A DNA stretch of 64,000 bases from Adineta vaga (lineage: Eukaryota; Rotifera): assembly GCA_021613535.1 (NCBI GenBank), contig CP075492.1, positions 8,184,001 through 8,248,000 of the forward strand, given 5' to 3'. Below, piece by piece: positions 41,941 through 54,705 of this stretch. Both the position numbers and the translations under genes were made by a program. Every line of letters begins with the position of its first letter. Position 1 is the first letter of the stretch. The notes below the pieces were generated by a model. It did no database searches and was not told the DNA's origin. It saw nothing but the letters and a program-made list of their open reading frames with translations.

Positions 41941-43193
41941 ATGAGTTTAACAGGAGTTGTTTCAGAAACACCAAATGTTTTCTTATCTCCCGAACGACTT
42001 CTTCTTGAAGTACCTCAAGGTTTACATAATTCTATGGCCATTGCATGGTTAATTGTTTGGTATGTTTCATCTGCGACAACACTCTTTTCCAATAAATATA
42101 TTCTAAGTACATTCAATGGCGATGCTTTTTCCTTAGGTATGAAATCAAAGAGTTGTTATTTCTTCTTGAATATAATTCGATGTTTATTTATTTATTTATT
42201 TATTTATTTCTTCTGTTGTTCAGGAACGAATCAACTTCTTCTCTCTGTTATAACAGGCTATATGCAAATACAAATTATCAATCGAATCTCAGCACAAATA
42301 CATAAAAATCCGTCAACAATTAAAACAATTTTTCAAGATATGATTTTAATTGGTGCATTTCGTTGTGTCACTGTTATTCTAGGTTTAGTCGCACTTAAAT
42401 ATATTGCTGTTTCATTTGTTGCAACAATCAAATCTTCTTCACCTTTATTTACTGTTATTATTAGTCGAATTATATTAGGAGAGAAAACAGGTATTTGGAC
42501 AAAATTTTCCATGGTACCAATTACAATTGGCCTTGGTCTATGTAGTTCATTTGAATTGAGTTTTAATGTATTTGGATTTTTCTGTGCCTTGGGAACAAAT
42601 ATATCCGAATGGTAAGTAATTCAAAACTTAGAAATAATACGAATTTCTTTTCTTTTCTTTTCTTTTAGCTTACAAAATGTGTATTCGAAAATTTTAATCA
42701 GTGGTGAACGTTATCGTTATACAGCTGTTGAATTACAATTTTGGGTCAGTTTAGTTGCCTTTGTTTTTCAACTGCCTTTACTTTATTATAATGTGCATAT
42801 CCTGTCCGCAATACGTTCAACATCGCCTTCTCTCTTTCTTTTATATGTCTTTAATGGAATTTCATATCATATTCAATCCGTAGCAGCCTATGCTGTTATG
42901 GCATATATATCTCCAATAACACATAGGTAAAATTTAGATACGAATGATTATCAATTGAATTTTTAAATCCATTTTCTCTTAGTGTGGCTAATACTGTTAA
43001 ACGAGCATTACTTATTTGGTTATCCGTTCTGATATTTCACAATCCAGTGACATTTCTAAGTGGTTTTGGTACATTAACAGTTATATTTGGTGTTATATTA
43101 TATAATGAAGCACGTGATATGGAGAAAAAAACGGGAAATTCTACAAATTCAGTAAACAATAACAGTCCAATGATAACATGGAGAGATGTTTAA
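41941..43193 (+). CDS. SLC35E2: SLC35E2-like nucleotide-sugar/triose-phosphate transporter family protein
   Basis: Four exons, 41941-42136, 42224-42611, 42669-42926 and 42983-43193, 350 aa with about ten hydrophobic segments. It matches the SLC35E2 group of the drug/metabolite transporter superfamily: LFSNKYILSTFNGD, AVSFVATIKSSSPLFTVIISR, ILGEKTG, SFNVFGFFCALGTN, CLQNVYSKILISGERYRY, AVELQFW and VANTVKRALLIWLSVLIF. These proteins sit in Golgi/ER membranes; the human substrate is unsettled. Intron 1 contains a (TTTA)n tract and intron 2 ends in (TTTTC)n before the acceptor. An AATAAA follows the stop almost at once, so the 3' UTR may be very short. Confidence 0.92.
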
Positions 43194-44046
43194 GCAATAA
43201 AAAAGAAAAAAAAATCAGTCTTAACCTTTGTGATATTTACTAATGCAGATTTTATTTCTTCAATCGAAAATCAATTGAACAAAATTTCTAGCAGATACAA
43301 ATCGTGACATTGTCGTTTTCTTTTTATTTATTTATTAGGAATTTTTCTTTGCTTTTGTTATTTCAAGAAAATGTTTGTTTTTCATTTCATGCAATATGAT
43401 GGTATTAATACAATATAAAAAAAATTATCTGCTACGCTTAACTACATTCATCAAAGACTTCTTCTTCTTCTTCGCTAGACTAACTTAAGAAAGTTTATAA
43501 AGATGATGAAAACTTTTCATCATCGTTTGGATTGATTGCTTTCAAAATAGAAAGTTCACTTTAGAATTTGAGCTGTTTTGCTTTTGCTATTAAATGAAAA
43601 CAATTATTGAATGTACGTTGTACATATTTTAAATTCATGAATCATCGTCTGCTATATTGAACGAAATGAATATATCTGATAAAATATATTTCACAATCAA
43701 ATGAAACTGCCACGTCTTCTTATTTGCACAATCTTATTGTAACAATTTATGTCAATCGGCCCTTTCTTGCGTTCTTCTCTAATTCACTCTCTTACAACCC
43801 TTTACATTTTTCCTGTCCTTATTTACGGCGTGAATCAACCTTACTCTACTGTTATTGTCGATTAGTCTTGCAATGTATGTCGTAAGTTGAGATGCATGTC
43901 ATTTCACAATCAACTGAAAACGAGAGGTTTTTTCATAAATTAACCCCTCTATGTTTTATTTTTTTGTATAAACGAACAATCGCATACATAAAAGGAGATA
44001 TTTTTATTGCAGATTTTTGTCGTTTTTTGAGAAGCAAAAGAAAACT
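43194..44046. other. Intergenic region upstream of the first vault gene
   Basis: No gene recognised. It includes a short CTT repeat near 43458-43475 and ends with a TTGCAG acceptor-like site at about 44010 before the vault gene start. Confidence 0.5.
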
Positions 44047-47000
44047 ATGGCCGATTCAAAAATTAGCGGTGGTAAGATCATTTACTATTATGATTAAAGT
44101 GAAATTCTATTTCAATTGTTTATTTCTTTAGTCTACCGAATTCCACCTTTCTACTATTTACATGTACTTGATCAAAATAGCAATGTAACTCGACTTGAAG
44201 TAGGACCAAAGACTTTTGTCAAACAAGATCATGAAAAAGTTATTCTTGGACCTGAACGCATGTTGATCATTCCGTATGTTTTCATTTACAATAAAAATCT
44301 CAATTCCCTTTTTTTTCTTCTCTCTGTAGACCACGTCATTATTGCGTAATTGAAAATCCAGCCATTCGAGATAAAGATGGCAAAGTTGTTATCGATTCTA
44401 ATGGTCAAGTGAAATTACTTCATTCAGATGTCGATATTCGTTTTGCCCAAGAACCATTTGCACTTTATCCAGGAGAAATCTTGAAACAAGCTGTCACACC
44501 ATTAAAAGTCATTGAACCTAATTGTGCATTACGACTTCGGGCTGTTTTGGATTTTGTTGATGAAAATGATAAACAGATACGTGCTGGAGATGAATTTCTT
44601 TTTCAAGGACCTGGTATGGATTAAAGAAAATTTTTCGAAAACAAAAAATATCAAAATGAATTCATTGTTTGTTTGTTTTTTCAGGCACCTATTTCCCTCG
44701 CAAAGAAGTCAGTGTTGAAGAACAAATCAAAGCAGTTATTTTAAAATCAAATGAAGCTGTTCGTTTACGTGCAAAGAAAGAAATGACAGATCGAGATGGA
44801 ATTGAACGCGAAACAGGTGAAGAATGGCTCAATCGAACAGTGGGATCTTATTTACCATTAGCTTATGAGGAAGTTGTTTCAACTGTAAAAGCTTACGTTC
44901 TTACTGATAAAGTATGTCTAATTCATTGGAACTATACGTTAAACTTAGATTTATGTATATTTTTGTAGAAAGCACTTCATGTTCGAGCATTACGCACATT
45001 CACTGATGCATTCAAACATAGACGTCTTAATGGTGAAGAATGGTTAGTTTATGCCAGCGATGCTGAAACCTATATTCCTGATGTATATGAAGAAGTAGGT
45101 CACATTTAGTTTTGTCTTCAAAATAAACGAATTTCTATTCTTCTAGGTTGTCGGTGTTGTAACTGTAACTGTATTAAATTCTCGCCAATATTGTGTCATT
45201 CTTGATCCAGTTGGTAGTGATGGTAAACCACAACTTGGAAAGAAAAAACTTGTTCAAGTAAGAAGAATTAAAATTAATAGACTGATTATACTATATGTAT
45301 GTTTTGCTTTTCAAGGGTGAAAAAACATTCTTTCTTCAACCTGGTGAAAAATTAGCCAAAGGTATTCAAGATGTCTACGTTCTCGAAGAAGATGAAGGTC
45401 TTATTCTTCGTTGTACAGAATCGTTCAAAGAAGATGGAGTAAGTCATTGTCTGTTATAACTGAATTTCTCTTATCTTCTATTCTTTCGTAGAAAGTTGTT
45501 CGTAATCCTGGTGATCGTTGGATGGTCCGTGGTCCTAAAGATTATATTCCAGCTGTTCAAGCTGATGTTGTTCTCCGTCGTAAAGCAATTCCATTAGATG
45601 TTAACGAAGGAATCTACGTTCGTGATGTTAAAACTGGTAAAATTCGATCTGTCATTGGTAGTACATATTTATTAACTGAAAATGAAGAACTTTGGGAAAA
45701 AGATTTACCAGCACAAGTCGAACAATTAATTACACTAGATCCACGATATTTTGAAGATAAACTAGGACTTCCCACAACAGTTCCACCACGTGATAAATCC
45801 AAAGTTATTACTTATCGTGTACCACACAATGCATGTGTACAAATTTATGATTATAAATCGAAAAAAGCTCGCATTGTTTTTGGCCCAGAACTTGTTATGC
45901 TTGGCCCTGATGAACAATTTACTATTTTAAATCTTTCTGGTGAAAAACCAAAAGTACCGAACAAAATTCGAGCTATCTGTCTTCTTTTGGGTCCGGAATT
46001 TTCCAGTGATATTGTTACTATTGAATCAAGTGATCATGCTCGTTTATCTCTCCGACTTTCGTACAATTGGCATTTCGAAGTAAGATAAATAAGAATTGAT
46101 AGAAAAAACAATATTTCATTATCATGTCTATTTATAGATTACTGATCGTAATGATACTAAAGAAGTTGCTAAACTTTTCTCAGTTCCCGATTTCATCGGA
46201 GATTTTTGCAAAGCTGTTGCTGCTAAGATCCGTGGTGCAGTTGCTGCTATTCCATTCGATGATTTTCATAAGAATTCAGCGAAAATCATTCGTACATCCG
46301 TATTTGGTCTTGATGAGAATAAACGAGTTAATAATCGATTATTATTCCCACAAAATAATTTGGTTTTAACTTCAATTGATATTCAAAGCGTTGAACCAGT
46401 TGATCAACGAACACGTGATGCACTTCAAAAGAGTGTTCAACTAGCCATTGAAGTATGTTTATCAAAACAAATAGTTTCCTGAAAAGAAGATGATTTGATT
46501 TAATTTTAGATTACAACCAATTCACAAGAAGCTCAAGCTAAACATATGGCTTCTCGAACTGAACAAGAAGCAAAAGGTCATTTAGAACGACAAAAGATTA
46601 CTGATGAAGCTGAAGGTAAAATTGAAAATAATTGTTGTCATATTAATTTCTAAATTTCTTTGTATTTAGCCGAAAAGGCTCGACGAAAATTATTACAACT
46701 TCAAGCACTATCAGCTGCTGTTGAGTCAACTGGTCAATCGCGTGCTGAAGCACAATCACGAGCTGAAGCTGCTAAAATTGAGGGTGAAGCTGCTGTTGAA
46801 CAAGGTAGACAGTCTTAGACATTTTCATTGATTGTTTCATTGTTAACGTATGTTTTCTTTTCAGCAACACTTCGTGCTCAAGCAGCTAAAATCGAAGCTG
46901 ATATCGAACTTTATCGATTAACGCAAGCTCGTGAATTAGAATTAGGCTATTCGAAATTAGTTACTGAACTTGAAATTGAAAAAGCTAAACGATTAGCTAA

Positions 47001-47260
47001 TATTGAAACCGAAGAATTTAGAGAACATGTATCAGCCATTGGACCCAAAACAATTCAAGCAATTGCAACAAGTGGACCTGATAATCAAGTAAGTTTTACA
47101 CACTATTCATTTTCATTGTTTTATTAAATTTTTCTTCGCTTAGGTGAAACTTCTTCAAGCACTCGGTATTAAATCAACTTTAATTACTGATGGACGCAGT
47201 CCAATCAATCTATTCAACACTGCTGTTGATTTAGTTGGATCACCAACTGTACAACATTAA
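44047..47260 (+). CDS. MVP: Major vault protein, copy 1
   Basis: Thirteen exons: 44047-44071, 44132-44273, 44330-44613, 44685-44911, 44969-45094, 45147-45257, 45316-45438, 45492-46079, 46138-46452, 46510-46615, 46670-46804, 46865-47088 and 47144-47260, 840 aa (human 893). N-terminal vault repeats: [26 protein letters not shown] (quoted in part), [24 protein letters not shown] and [17 protein letters not shown] band-7-like shoulder follows ([26 protein letters not shown]). Then comes the long Ala/Glu-rich cap helix ([38 protein letters not shown]) and a short cap-ring tail, [19 protein letters not shown] self-assembles into the shell of the ribonucleoprotein vault. All parts are present. It lies tail to tail with a diverged paralogue 647 bp downstream. 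Confidence 0.97.
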
Positions 47261-47907
47261 TCAGCACTCCTAAGAAATATCCAATCCATTTGAGTGCCGT
47301 CAGATTTTTCAACAAAAAAATCAAACATTTTGCTATGACATTTTTTTCCTTTTCAATTCTGTGTAAACTATAGAAAATTTGTTTTTAATCATCATTTAAG
47401 AAATAAAATTGATGTATGTCGTACATGAAATTATTTTCATCAATAACAAGTCAATTGTGCAAAAGAATAATTACCATACGATAGTTATATATTTCTCGTT
47501 AACTAGAAAGAAAGTAAAGATATGCATATGGACACTCAAGCAGACAATTTTCGAAATAATCGATTACTCATGTTTCTTCTCGTAAATAGATTTGGTGGAC
47601 ATGACCCACTCGAAATATTGCCTCGCTTATATGAACTGTAAAATCTAGATAAACTAAACGAATCACACTCTCAGCATTATTACTGTTTTTCTCACATCTT
47701 CAAGAGTGTTTTTCGGTCAAATATCAGATCTATTGTACAAGTACTATTGTCTGTTATTTTCATTCAAGAGAAATATCAACTTTTTTTCTTGTCAGATTTA
47801 TTATTAGTACATAGACGTGGAAAAAAAAACAAATAAAGTAATCAAGCTAATATTTTTTATAAAATAACATGAACACGCGTGCACAAAGTTTTTAATCTTC
47901 AATGGAT
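47261..47907. other. Convergent intergenic region between the two vault genes
   Basis: AATAAA near 47401 fits polyadenylation of copy 1. No gene seen. The two genes end facing each other across this stretch. Confidence 0.5.
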
Positions 47908-50900
47908 TTATTCGTGTTCGACAACTTGGTAATTGTTTGAAGCACTACGTGATGTACGAGCATTTCGATTACCAGCTGAATTTAAACCACCTAAAAGACC
48001 TTGACCGAATCCCATAAGATTGATTGGTGTATTACCATCGGTGACAAGCATAGATTGAAGACCGAGTGCTTGTAAAAGTTTGACTTGTGTATCAGGACCT
48101 GATGTAGCAATTGCTTGAATTGTTGATGCTCCAATTGATTCAACTTGTAATTTGAATTTATCTGTTTCAATTCGTGACATTTCAGATTTTTTAGTAATTT
48201 CTAATTCATCTCGTTCACGAACAAATTTAATTTCAGCTTCACGTGCTAATTTCAAACGTGATAATTCAGCTTCAGCTTCAATTCGAGTTGCTTCAGCTTT
48301 AAGACGAGCTATTGAAAAGAAAATAATAATAATAAGCAATAGAATTGATAAAAATCTTGATTCATTACCTTGTTCAACGGCAGCTTCTCCTTCAATTCGA
48401 GCAGATTCAGCTCGACTTTGAGCTTCAGCTTTGGCTTGACCAGTTGATTCAACAGCAGCTGATAGTGCTTGTAATTCAAGAAGTTGTTTACGAACATCTT
48501 CAGCTTCAGCTTCATCTTTGATACGTTGTCGTTCTAATAAACCTTTTGCTTCTTGTTCTCGTCGTGAAGCTTCATGTTTAGCTGCAGCTTCTTGTGAATT
48601 GGTTGTAATCTAAAATTAAATCAAATCATCTTCCTTTCAGGAAACTATTTGTTTTGATAAACATACTTCAATGGCTAATTGAACACTCTTTTGAAGTGCA
48701 TCACGTGTTCGTTGATCAACAGGTTCAACGCTTTGAATATCGATGGATGTAATGACGAGATTGTTTTGTGGAAAAACAAATTGTTCTCGTGGTCGTTTTT
48801 CAGCATCAAGACCAAAAACAGCTGCACGAATGATTTCTGCTGAGCTCTTATGAAAATCATCAAATTGTGTGCCAGCCACAATACCACGAACTCGTGAAGC
48901 AATGGCCTTAGCTGCATCACCAACAAAATCAGGAACTGAGAAAAGTTTAGCAGCTTCTTTTTCATCACATCCAGCATTAACTGCAAAATGCCAATCTAAA
49001 AAAAGTATACGAAAATCAAAACTATGAATTGATTTTAGTGAATAAACTTACTGTAGGAAAGTTGAAGAGAGAGACGAGCATGATCAGCTGTTTCGATAAC
49101 AATAACATCAGTAAAGAAATCGGGACCGAGAAGTAAACAAAGTGTTTGAATCTGATTGGGTTTTTTTGGTACAGTGCCACTCAACGAAAGTAATGTGAAT
49201 TGTTCATCAGGGCCAAGCATAACAAGTTCAGGACCAAAAATAATACGTGCTTTTTTAGCTTTATAATCATAAATTTGTACACATGCATTGTGTGGTAACG
49301 ATAAGTAACTAATTTTGATTTATCACGTTTGCTGGTTTTTGAACCTGATGCTTGTGATGTAGTTGTGTTTTGTTGAGATTTATCTGATCCTTGATTACGT
49401 GTGGGAACATTACGTTCAGCTAATGGATCACGTGATAATAAGTCTTCGACTTGTTTTGGTAATTCTTTTTGCCAAAGTTCTTCGTCTTGTGTGAGCATAT
49501 AAGTTTCACCAACAACAGCTCGTACACGACCAGTTTTGATATCACGAACATAGATACCTTCATTTTCATCTAATGGAAGTGCTTTACGACGAGTGACAAC
49601 TTCTACTTGTGTTGGAGGAATATATTCACTAAAAAATAAACAATATGCATATGTTTTTTTCTCTTCTTCGTCATAAAATCTATTTCTCTTACGTTGGACC
49701 ACGAATCATCCATCGATCACCAGGATTTCGTGCTGTGCCAGCTTGTTGATCATCGAATGTTTCGATACATTTGAGAATTACACCTTCATCTTCGCCTAAG
49801 ATATACACATCTTGAATACCATTCTCAAGTTTTTCACCAGGTTGAAGAAAGAATGATTTTTCACCGACAACAAGTTTCTAAAAGGAACAAAAACAAAACG
49901 ATTTATTATTGCGATATGAATAAAATTGAAGAATTATACTTTTCTTCCTAATTGTGGTTTTCCATCAGCAACTGGATCGAGAATGACACAGTATTGACGT
50001 GAATTAAGAGTAATAACATCAACAACTGCAACTAATTGTTCGTAAACACTAAGAATATGTGTTTCTGTATCTATATATGTGACAAGCCATTCTTCACCAT
50101 TCATGCGGTTTTTACCAAAATCATCAACGAAAGTTTTTAAGGCACGAATATGAAGAGCTTTCTTGTCAGTTAAAACATGAGCATTATCGACTGAAACTAC
50201 ACTTTCCTAAACATTTCAAATGATAAAAATAGTTTATACAGAAAAGAACAAGAATTATCATCCTATCTTACATAGGCAAGTGGTAAATAAGCACCAGTCT
50301 TTTTTACCAACCATTCTTCACCAGTAACACGTCGTTGACCAGCTCGATCAATGATTTCTTTTTTGGCACAAAGTCGAATGGCTTGATTAGAACCGATCAC
50401 AGTAGCGCGAATTTGTTCTTCTACACTGACTTCTTTACGTGGGATATATGTAGCTGGTCCTTCGAATAACCATTCATCACCAGCTCGACGTTGTTCTTTA
50501 GTTGTTTCATCGTCAAAATCAAGAACAGCTTTTAAACGTAATGCTGAATTTGCTGGAACTACTTTTAGAGGAGTTACTGGCTACAAAAACAAAACACATT
50601 ATATTTTGTCTGCAATAAGTAGGTCGATTTTGTCTATACCTGACGAAGAACTTCTCCTGGATAGAGTGGAAATGGTGCTTGATCAGCTCGTGCAAGACGA
50701 ATATCCAAATCAGCATGGATCAATTTAGCTTGACCATTTTTATCAAATACAACTTCGCCGGCCTCATTGCGTACAACTGGTGATTCAACAACACAGTAAT
50801 GACGTGGTCTAAATAAATTTTTCAATGTTATTTTCTTTGTTTTTTCATTTTTAAGAAAAAAATACGTACGGTACAGTAATCATTTTTTCTGGTCCAATAG

Positions 50901-51066
50901 TGACTGTTTCATTATCTTGTTTAATAAATGTTTTGGGACCAATTTCAAGTCGAGTTACATTGGTATTTTGATCAAGTACATGAATATAATGGTACGGTGG
51001 TATACGATACACTGGACCTGCATTGCTCTTAGCATTTGTAGTTGTCGTAGAAGTAGATGGATTCAT
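47908..51066 (-). CDS. MVP: Major vault protein, copy 2 (diverged, with an apparent frameshift)
   Basis: Nine exons: 51066-50870, 50808-50640, 50580-50272, 50206-49940, 49877-49693, 49628-49052, 48995-48667, 48609-48369 and 48308-47908, about 891 aa. Same architecture as copy 1: [67 protein letters not shown], a cap helix rich in EAEAELSRL, and [16 protein letters not shown]. It differs by a Thr-rich N-terminus, a Ser/Gln/Thr-rich insert after LLSRDPLAE, a Gly/Asn/Arg-rich C-terminal tail ([20 protein letters not shown]) and fewer introns. In exon 6, near 49297-49300, one base is missing relative to copy 1 (CGTTACCAC versus CGTGTACCAC), shifting the frame mid-shoulder. The frame is otherwise open throughout, so a sequence error or a very recent lesion is likely. 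Confidence 0.93.
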
Positions 51067-51910
51067 TTTTTATTATCAACAATGATCTAGACAAAATTTA
51101 TGTGAAATGAATGCCTACTTATAAAAAGCGAAGAAAAACAAGAGGTGAACGAGATATTACATGAGAGGTGGTTAATGCTTCGTTTCAAAGGATTGTGCAA
51201 GTTTGCCCCACTGAAAAAATGAGAGAAAAAAATCTATATATCTCTCTCTCTGTCTGCGTCTTTTGCAACGTTGTGTAATAACATCGACTTGCCTTGTGTT
51301 GACGTCGATGGTGAAAGAACGAAGACACTGTAGTGTCATTGATGAATCACCATGAAAAACAATTGCACATGAATGATCATGATGGTGAAATGAATGGAAT
51401 CTGAACCGTTACACATTGCTAATCGTTAACAAACAACGCAGTTAGGAACTTTGACCTACTTTTACAAATTTTCTTGCTTATATGAAATACTTATTTGATT
51501 GTGCAAAGAGTTAATCATTTTCCTGTTGTTATTTGCAAAAATCTCTAGATTTTTATTTTCGACCATGTTAGTTAGCGAAAAAAAAGAAAAGAACCACACC
51601 GACAATTACACAAAAAAAGGAGGCAGAAGAAGCGAGATTGAACAAAATGAATACACACACGTCACAGACATACATATAAACAAAAAAGAAAAAGAAAAAG
51701 AATGTCTACATTGATATTTCATAAAGATCTTTGTAATATATTTTCTAAAGACACAAGCTAGGCGAGTTTAGAAACAAACAAAAGAAGAAGCAGAAAGTTT
51801 TTCATTGAGCGTTATTCAATATGAATGACCGCAGTAATGATTAGAAGTTTGAGTTTAAGTTCGTCTTTGGGAAATAAAGAAAAAAAAGTAGAGAAAAACA
51901 ATGATGCGAT
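51067..51910. other. Intergenic region between vault copy 2 and SUN
   Basis: Should hold the promoter of vault copy 2 and the 3' UTR of the SUN gene. It contains a CT-rich run near 51240-51265. The one short plus-strand frame is low-complexity. No gene recognised. Confidence 0.5.
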
Positions 51911-54502
51911 TTAGGCAGCAGGTGGTGCTGAAGGTTGTATCGATTTCAAATCGCCATGAACACGAAACCGGTATAAACATGTATAATTTGGATTACCCCA
52001 ATTGGATGTTATTCGGACTTCGATATATTCAACTAATGGTACATTGACAAGCTAAATGAAACGAAGACGAAAGATACTTATGAAATGAAAGATGTAAAAG
52101 AACTTACTTGAGGTTTAAACCGTTGAAGTGATGGACCATTTTCAGCATCATAGAAATATCGACCAAGAACTATACCTTCTTTATCATTTTTGTCTTTCAA
52201 AGCCTACAAGTAATGAAAACATAGTTTTCATTATTCGGAATTACATCAGTAGTATCATATCAACTTACATAAACAGTAAAATTATTTGGTGCACTATTGA
52301 TATGTCCAACAACTGAAATACTTTTCGATAAATGTTCAAGTGCGAATTCTTGCGGTTTAACTGGTACAGCTAACTTGATAACTACACTACCATGATCACC
52401 TTTAAAAGGAAAACATTGACCGGGCATTCGACCAGCCTAAGAGAAGAAAAGATCAAATGAAAATTAATAATTAGTTTACAAAATAAAACAAACTTTGATT
52501 AACATATTTGGTTGTTTTGACATATGTATAATTGGAATACCAAGAAATTTCACAACATTTTGACGTGGTTCCTCTGTATATTCTGTACATCTTGTATCAA
52601 CAATTTTTGCTCCTGAAACAAAAGAAGAAATTAACATATGTTTCATCTTTATTTCTGTATTTCAATCATTTACCATTTGCTTCAAGTGCATAATCTGCTT
52701 GACCAGTTTCATCGGCTGCATATTCATCAAGTAAGAATCGAATTAACTAAATTCATACACAGTTTTATTATTTCTTTTCATTTCAATCTTCTCAACTTAC
52801 TCCTTCCAATTCTCTTTCTTGTGCAGGTTTCAATGCATGACCACTTCCAAGAAATTTTTCTTTTTCACGTTTCAATTCTTCAATAACACGATTTACTTTT
52901 TCTAAACCAGCTTCACAATAATCTTTAGCATTGTCTTTTGTCACTTCTACTGCTCCATTAACACGTTCTTTAACATTATCAATTTTTCGATGAAAAAGTT
53001 TTTTGATATTATAATAACCATCATCTATTTTGCTCAAAACCGAATCTTTAACATTGTTCATTTTATTCCAAACGGTTTTCAATGTGCTAGTACCACGCTT
53101 ATATGTTTGATTTTCAATGAATTGAACTGATTGATTCGTTACATTATTGGCATATTCTTGGAATCTTCGACAACCTTGATAAAGTTTCGATTCTGGATAA
53201 TGTTCGAATGGTTTACATGCCAAATGAGGAACTATATGAGATAACAAAAGAGAGGCTAAGATACGAAAATTTATCAACGAACTACTTACAAACATAGAAA
53301 CCAAGAAAAAGAAGTAGTGGAAGAAGTAACCACCATGGTAAACCAAAGAATTTATGCCATATAAAACTCAAAATATCGAATGGTAAACGAACAATTCTTT
53401 TGATTAATCGAACAAGAATATTATCTTTTTCTTTGTGATCATGGCTTTCTTTATGTTTTTCATCATAATCTTCCACATCATTTTCATGACGACTATCTTG
53501 ACTTTTTCTCTCTTTTCGTTGTTTACTTGTCGTTTTATGTTCTTCACTATCAATATCTCGAGGTGTTGAATGAACAGGAGTACCACGACGACGTAGATTA
53601 TAACTTCCCGACTGAGCATTTGTTGATGATTGTGATGATGAACGAGTATATCGTGAACCACCATAAGACGATGGAGAATTTAGAAGTGGTGCTGCTTGAT
53701 CATGACTACTATGATGTGTTAAACGATCACGTATTGTAGAATAACCATTCACTAATTGTGATCGAACATTAGAAATAAATTTTGCTGGTGAAGAAAATGC
53801 TGATGATGTCGATGAAAAACTTCGTGATCCATAAGCAGGATATTCACCATGCAAATCACGACGAGCCATGACAGGTACATCATATGAACCATTCTGCGTC
53901 ACAGGCATGTAGGATACGCTAAATAATAAAAAAACATACCAAATGTTAAAATAAGATGTGCACAGCGTGTGCTGTCTATCAAGATCGATCTATAGAAACG
54001 AGACTCATAATACACTATCAAATTCGGATCATAAAGAGATCATCAATCATTTCGAATGCAAGAGTCTCTGATTAAAATCGAGTTCATCACACAACCTAGA
54101 GATTAACGCTCAACTATGATCGAAATATAATGATCATTGACACAAAAGAAATGAAAGCTATGCATTATTATTAAAGTAAACAATAAGCAAATACAAACCT
54201 ATGAGCATATGTATACGTTGTTGGTGGTAATCCACTAAAAGTAAATAGAATATTTATTTTTCTTAAATAATTACTTTTTAATTGAAAACTTACTCAGTTG
54301 GTGATTTCGTATTCTGAAGTATATCATATACGCTTCTATTTGCAGTTGTTGTAGAACCTACTCGCCGTTTTGTAATTGTATCTGTTCGTACTTCAGTTTC
54401 AATAAACATTGGTCGACGAGCTGTTGTTATTGAAGAATTTGAACCTGATGTTGTTGATCTATTTGTTTCAATAATATCATCATCAATAATAATATCTGCC
54501 AT
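51911..54502 (-). CDS. SUN: SUN-domain inner nuclear membrane protein (SUN1/2-like)
   Basis: Nine exons: 54502-54294, 54234-54199, 53918-53290, 53231-52801, 52746-52674, 52612-52494, 52436-52269, 52203-52108 and 52051-51911, 633 aa. The first ~250 residues are Ser/Arg-rich nucleoplasmic sequence with LRRRGTPVHSTPR. One strong transmembrane segment follows (WWLLLPLLLFLGFYV). A charged lumenal coiled coil comes next (NVKERVNGAVEVTKDNAKD, EELKREKEKFLG). The C-terminal SUN domain has DYALEANGAKIVDTRCTEYT, GQCFPFKGDHGSVVIKLA, ALEHLSKSI and NYTCLYRFRVHG. SUN trimers bind KASH peptides in the perinuclear space and link the nucleus to the cytoskeleton (LINC complex). An AG acceptor precedes the ATG in the 5' leader. 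Confidence 0.95.
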
Positions 54503-54705
54503 TATTTAATTTCCAGAAAATCAAATCTGAAGGTAAGTAAAAAAAATATATAGATTTCGTCTGCATACAATCGTGACCTATGAAACAAAGTGAATGATAT
54601 GAACAAAGACCGGCCGATATGATCATGACGAATAGATTAGAAGCAGACGGAGAAAAGAACGAAAAAGAAAAACATTCTCTGCGCATGTCTCGTGTATGTA
54701 GAAGG

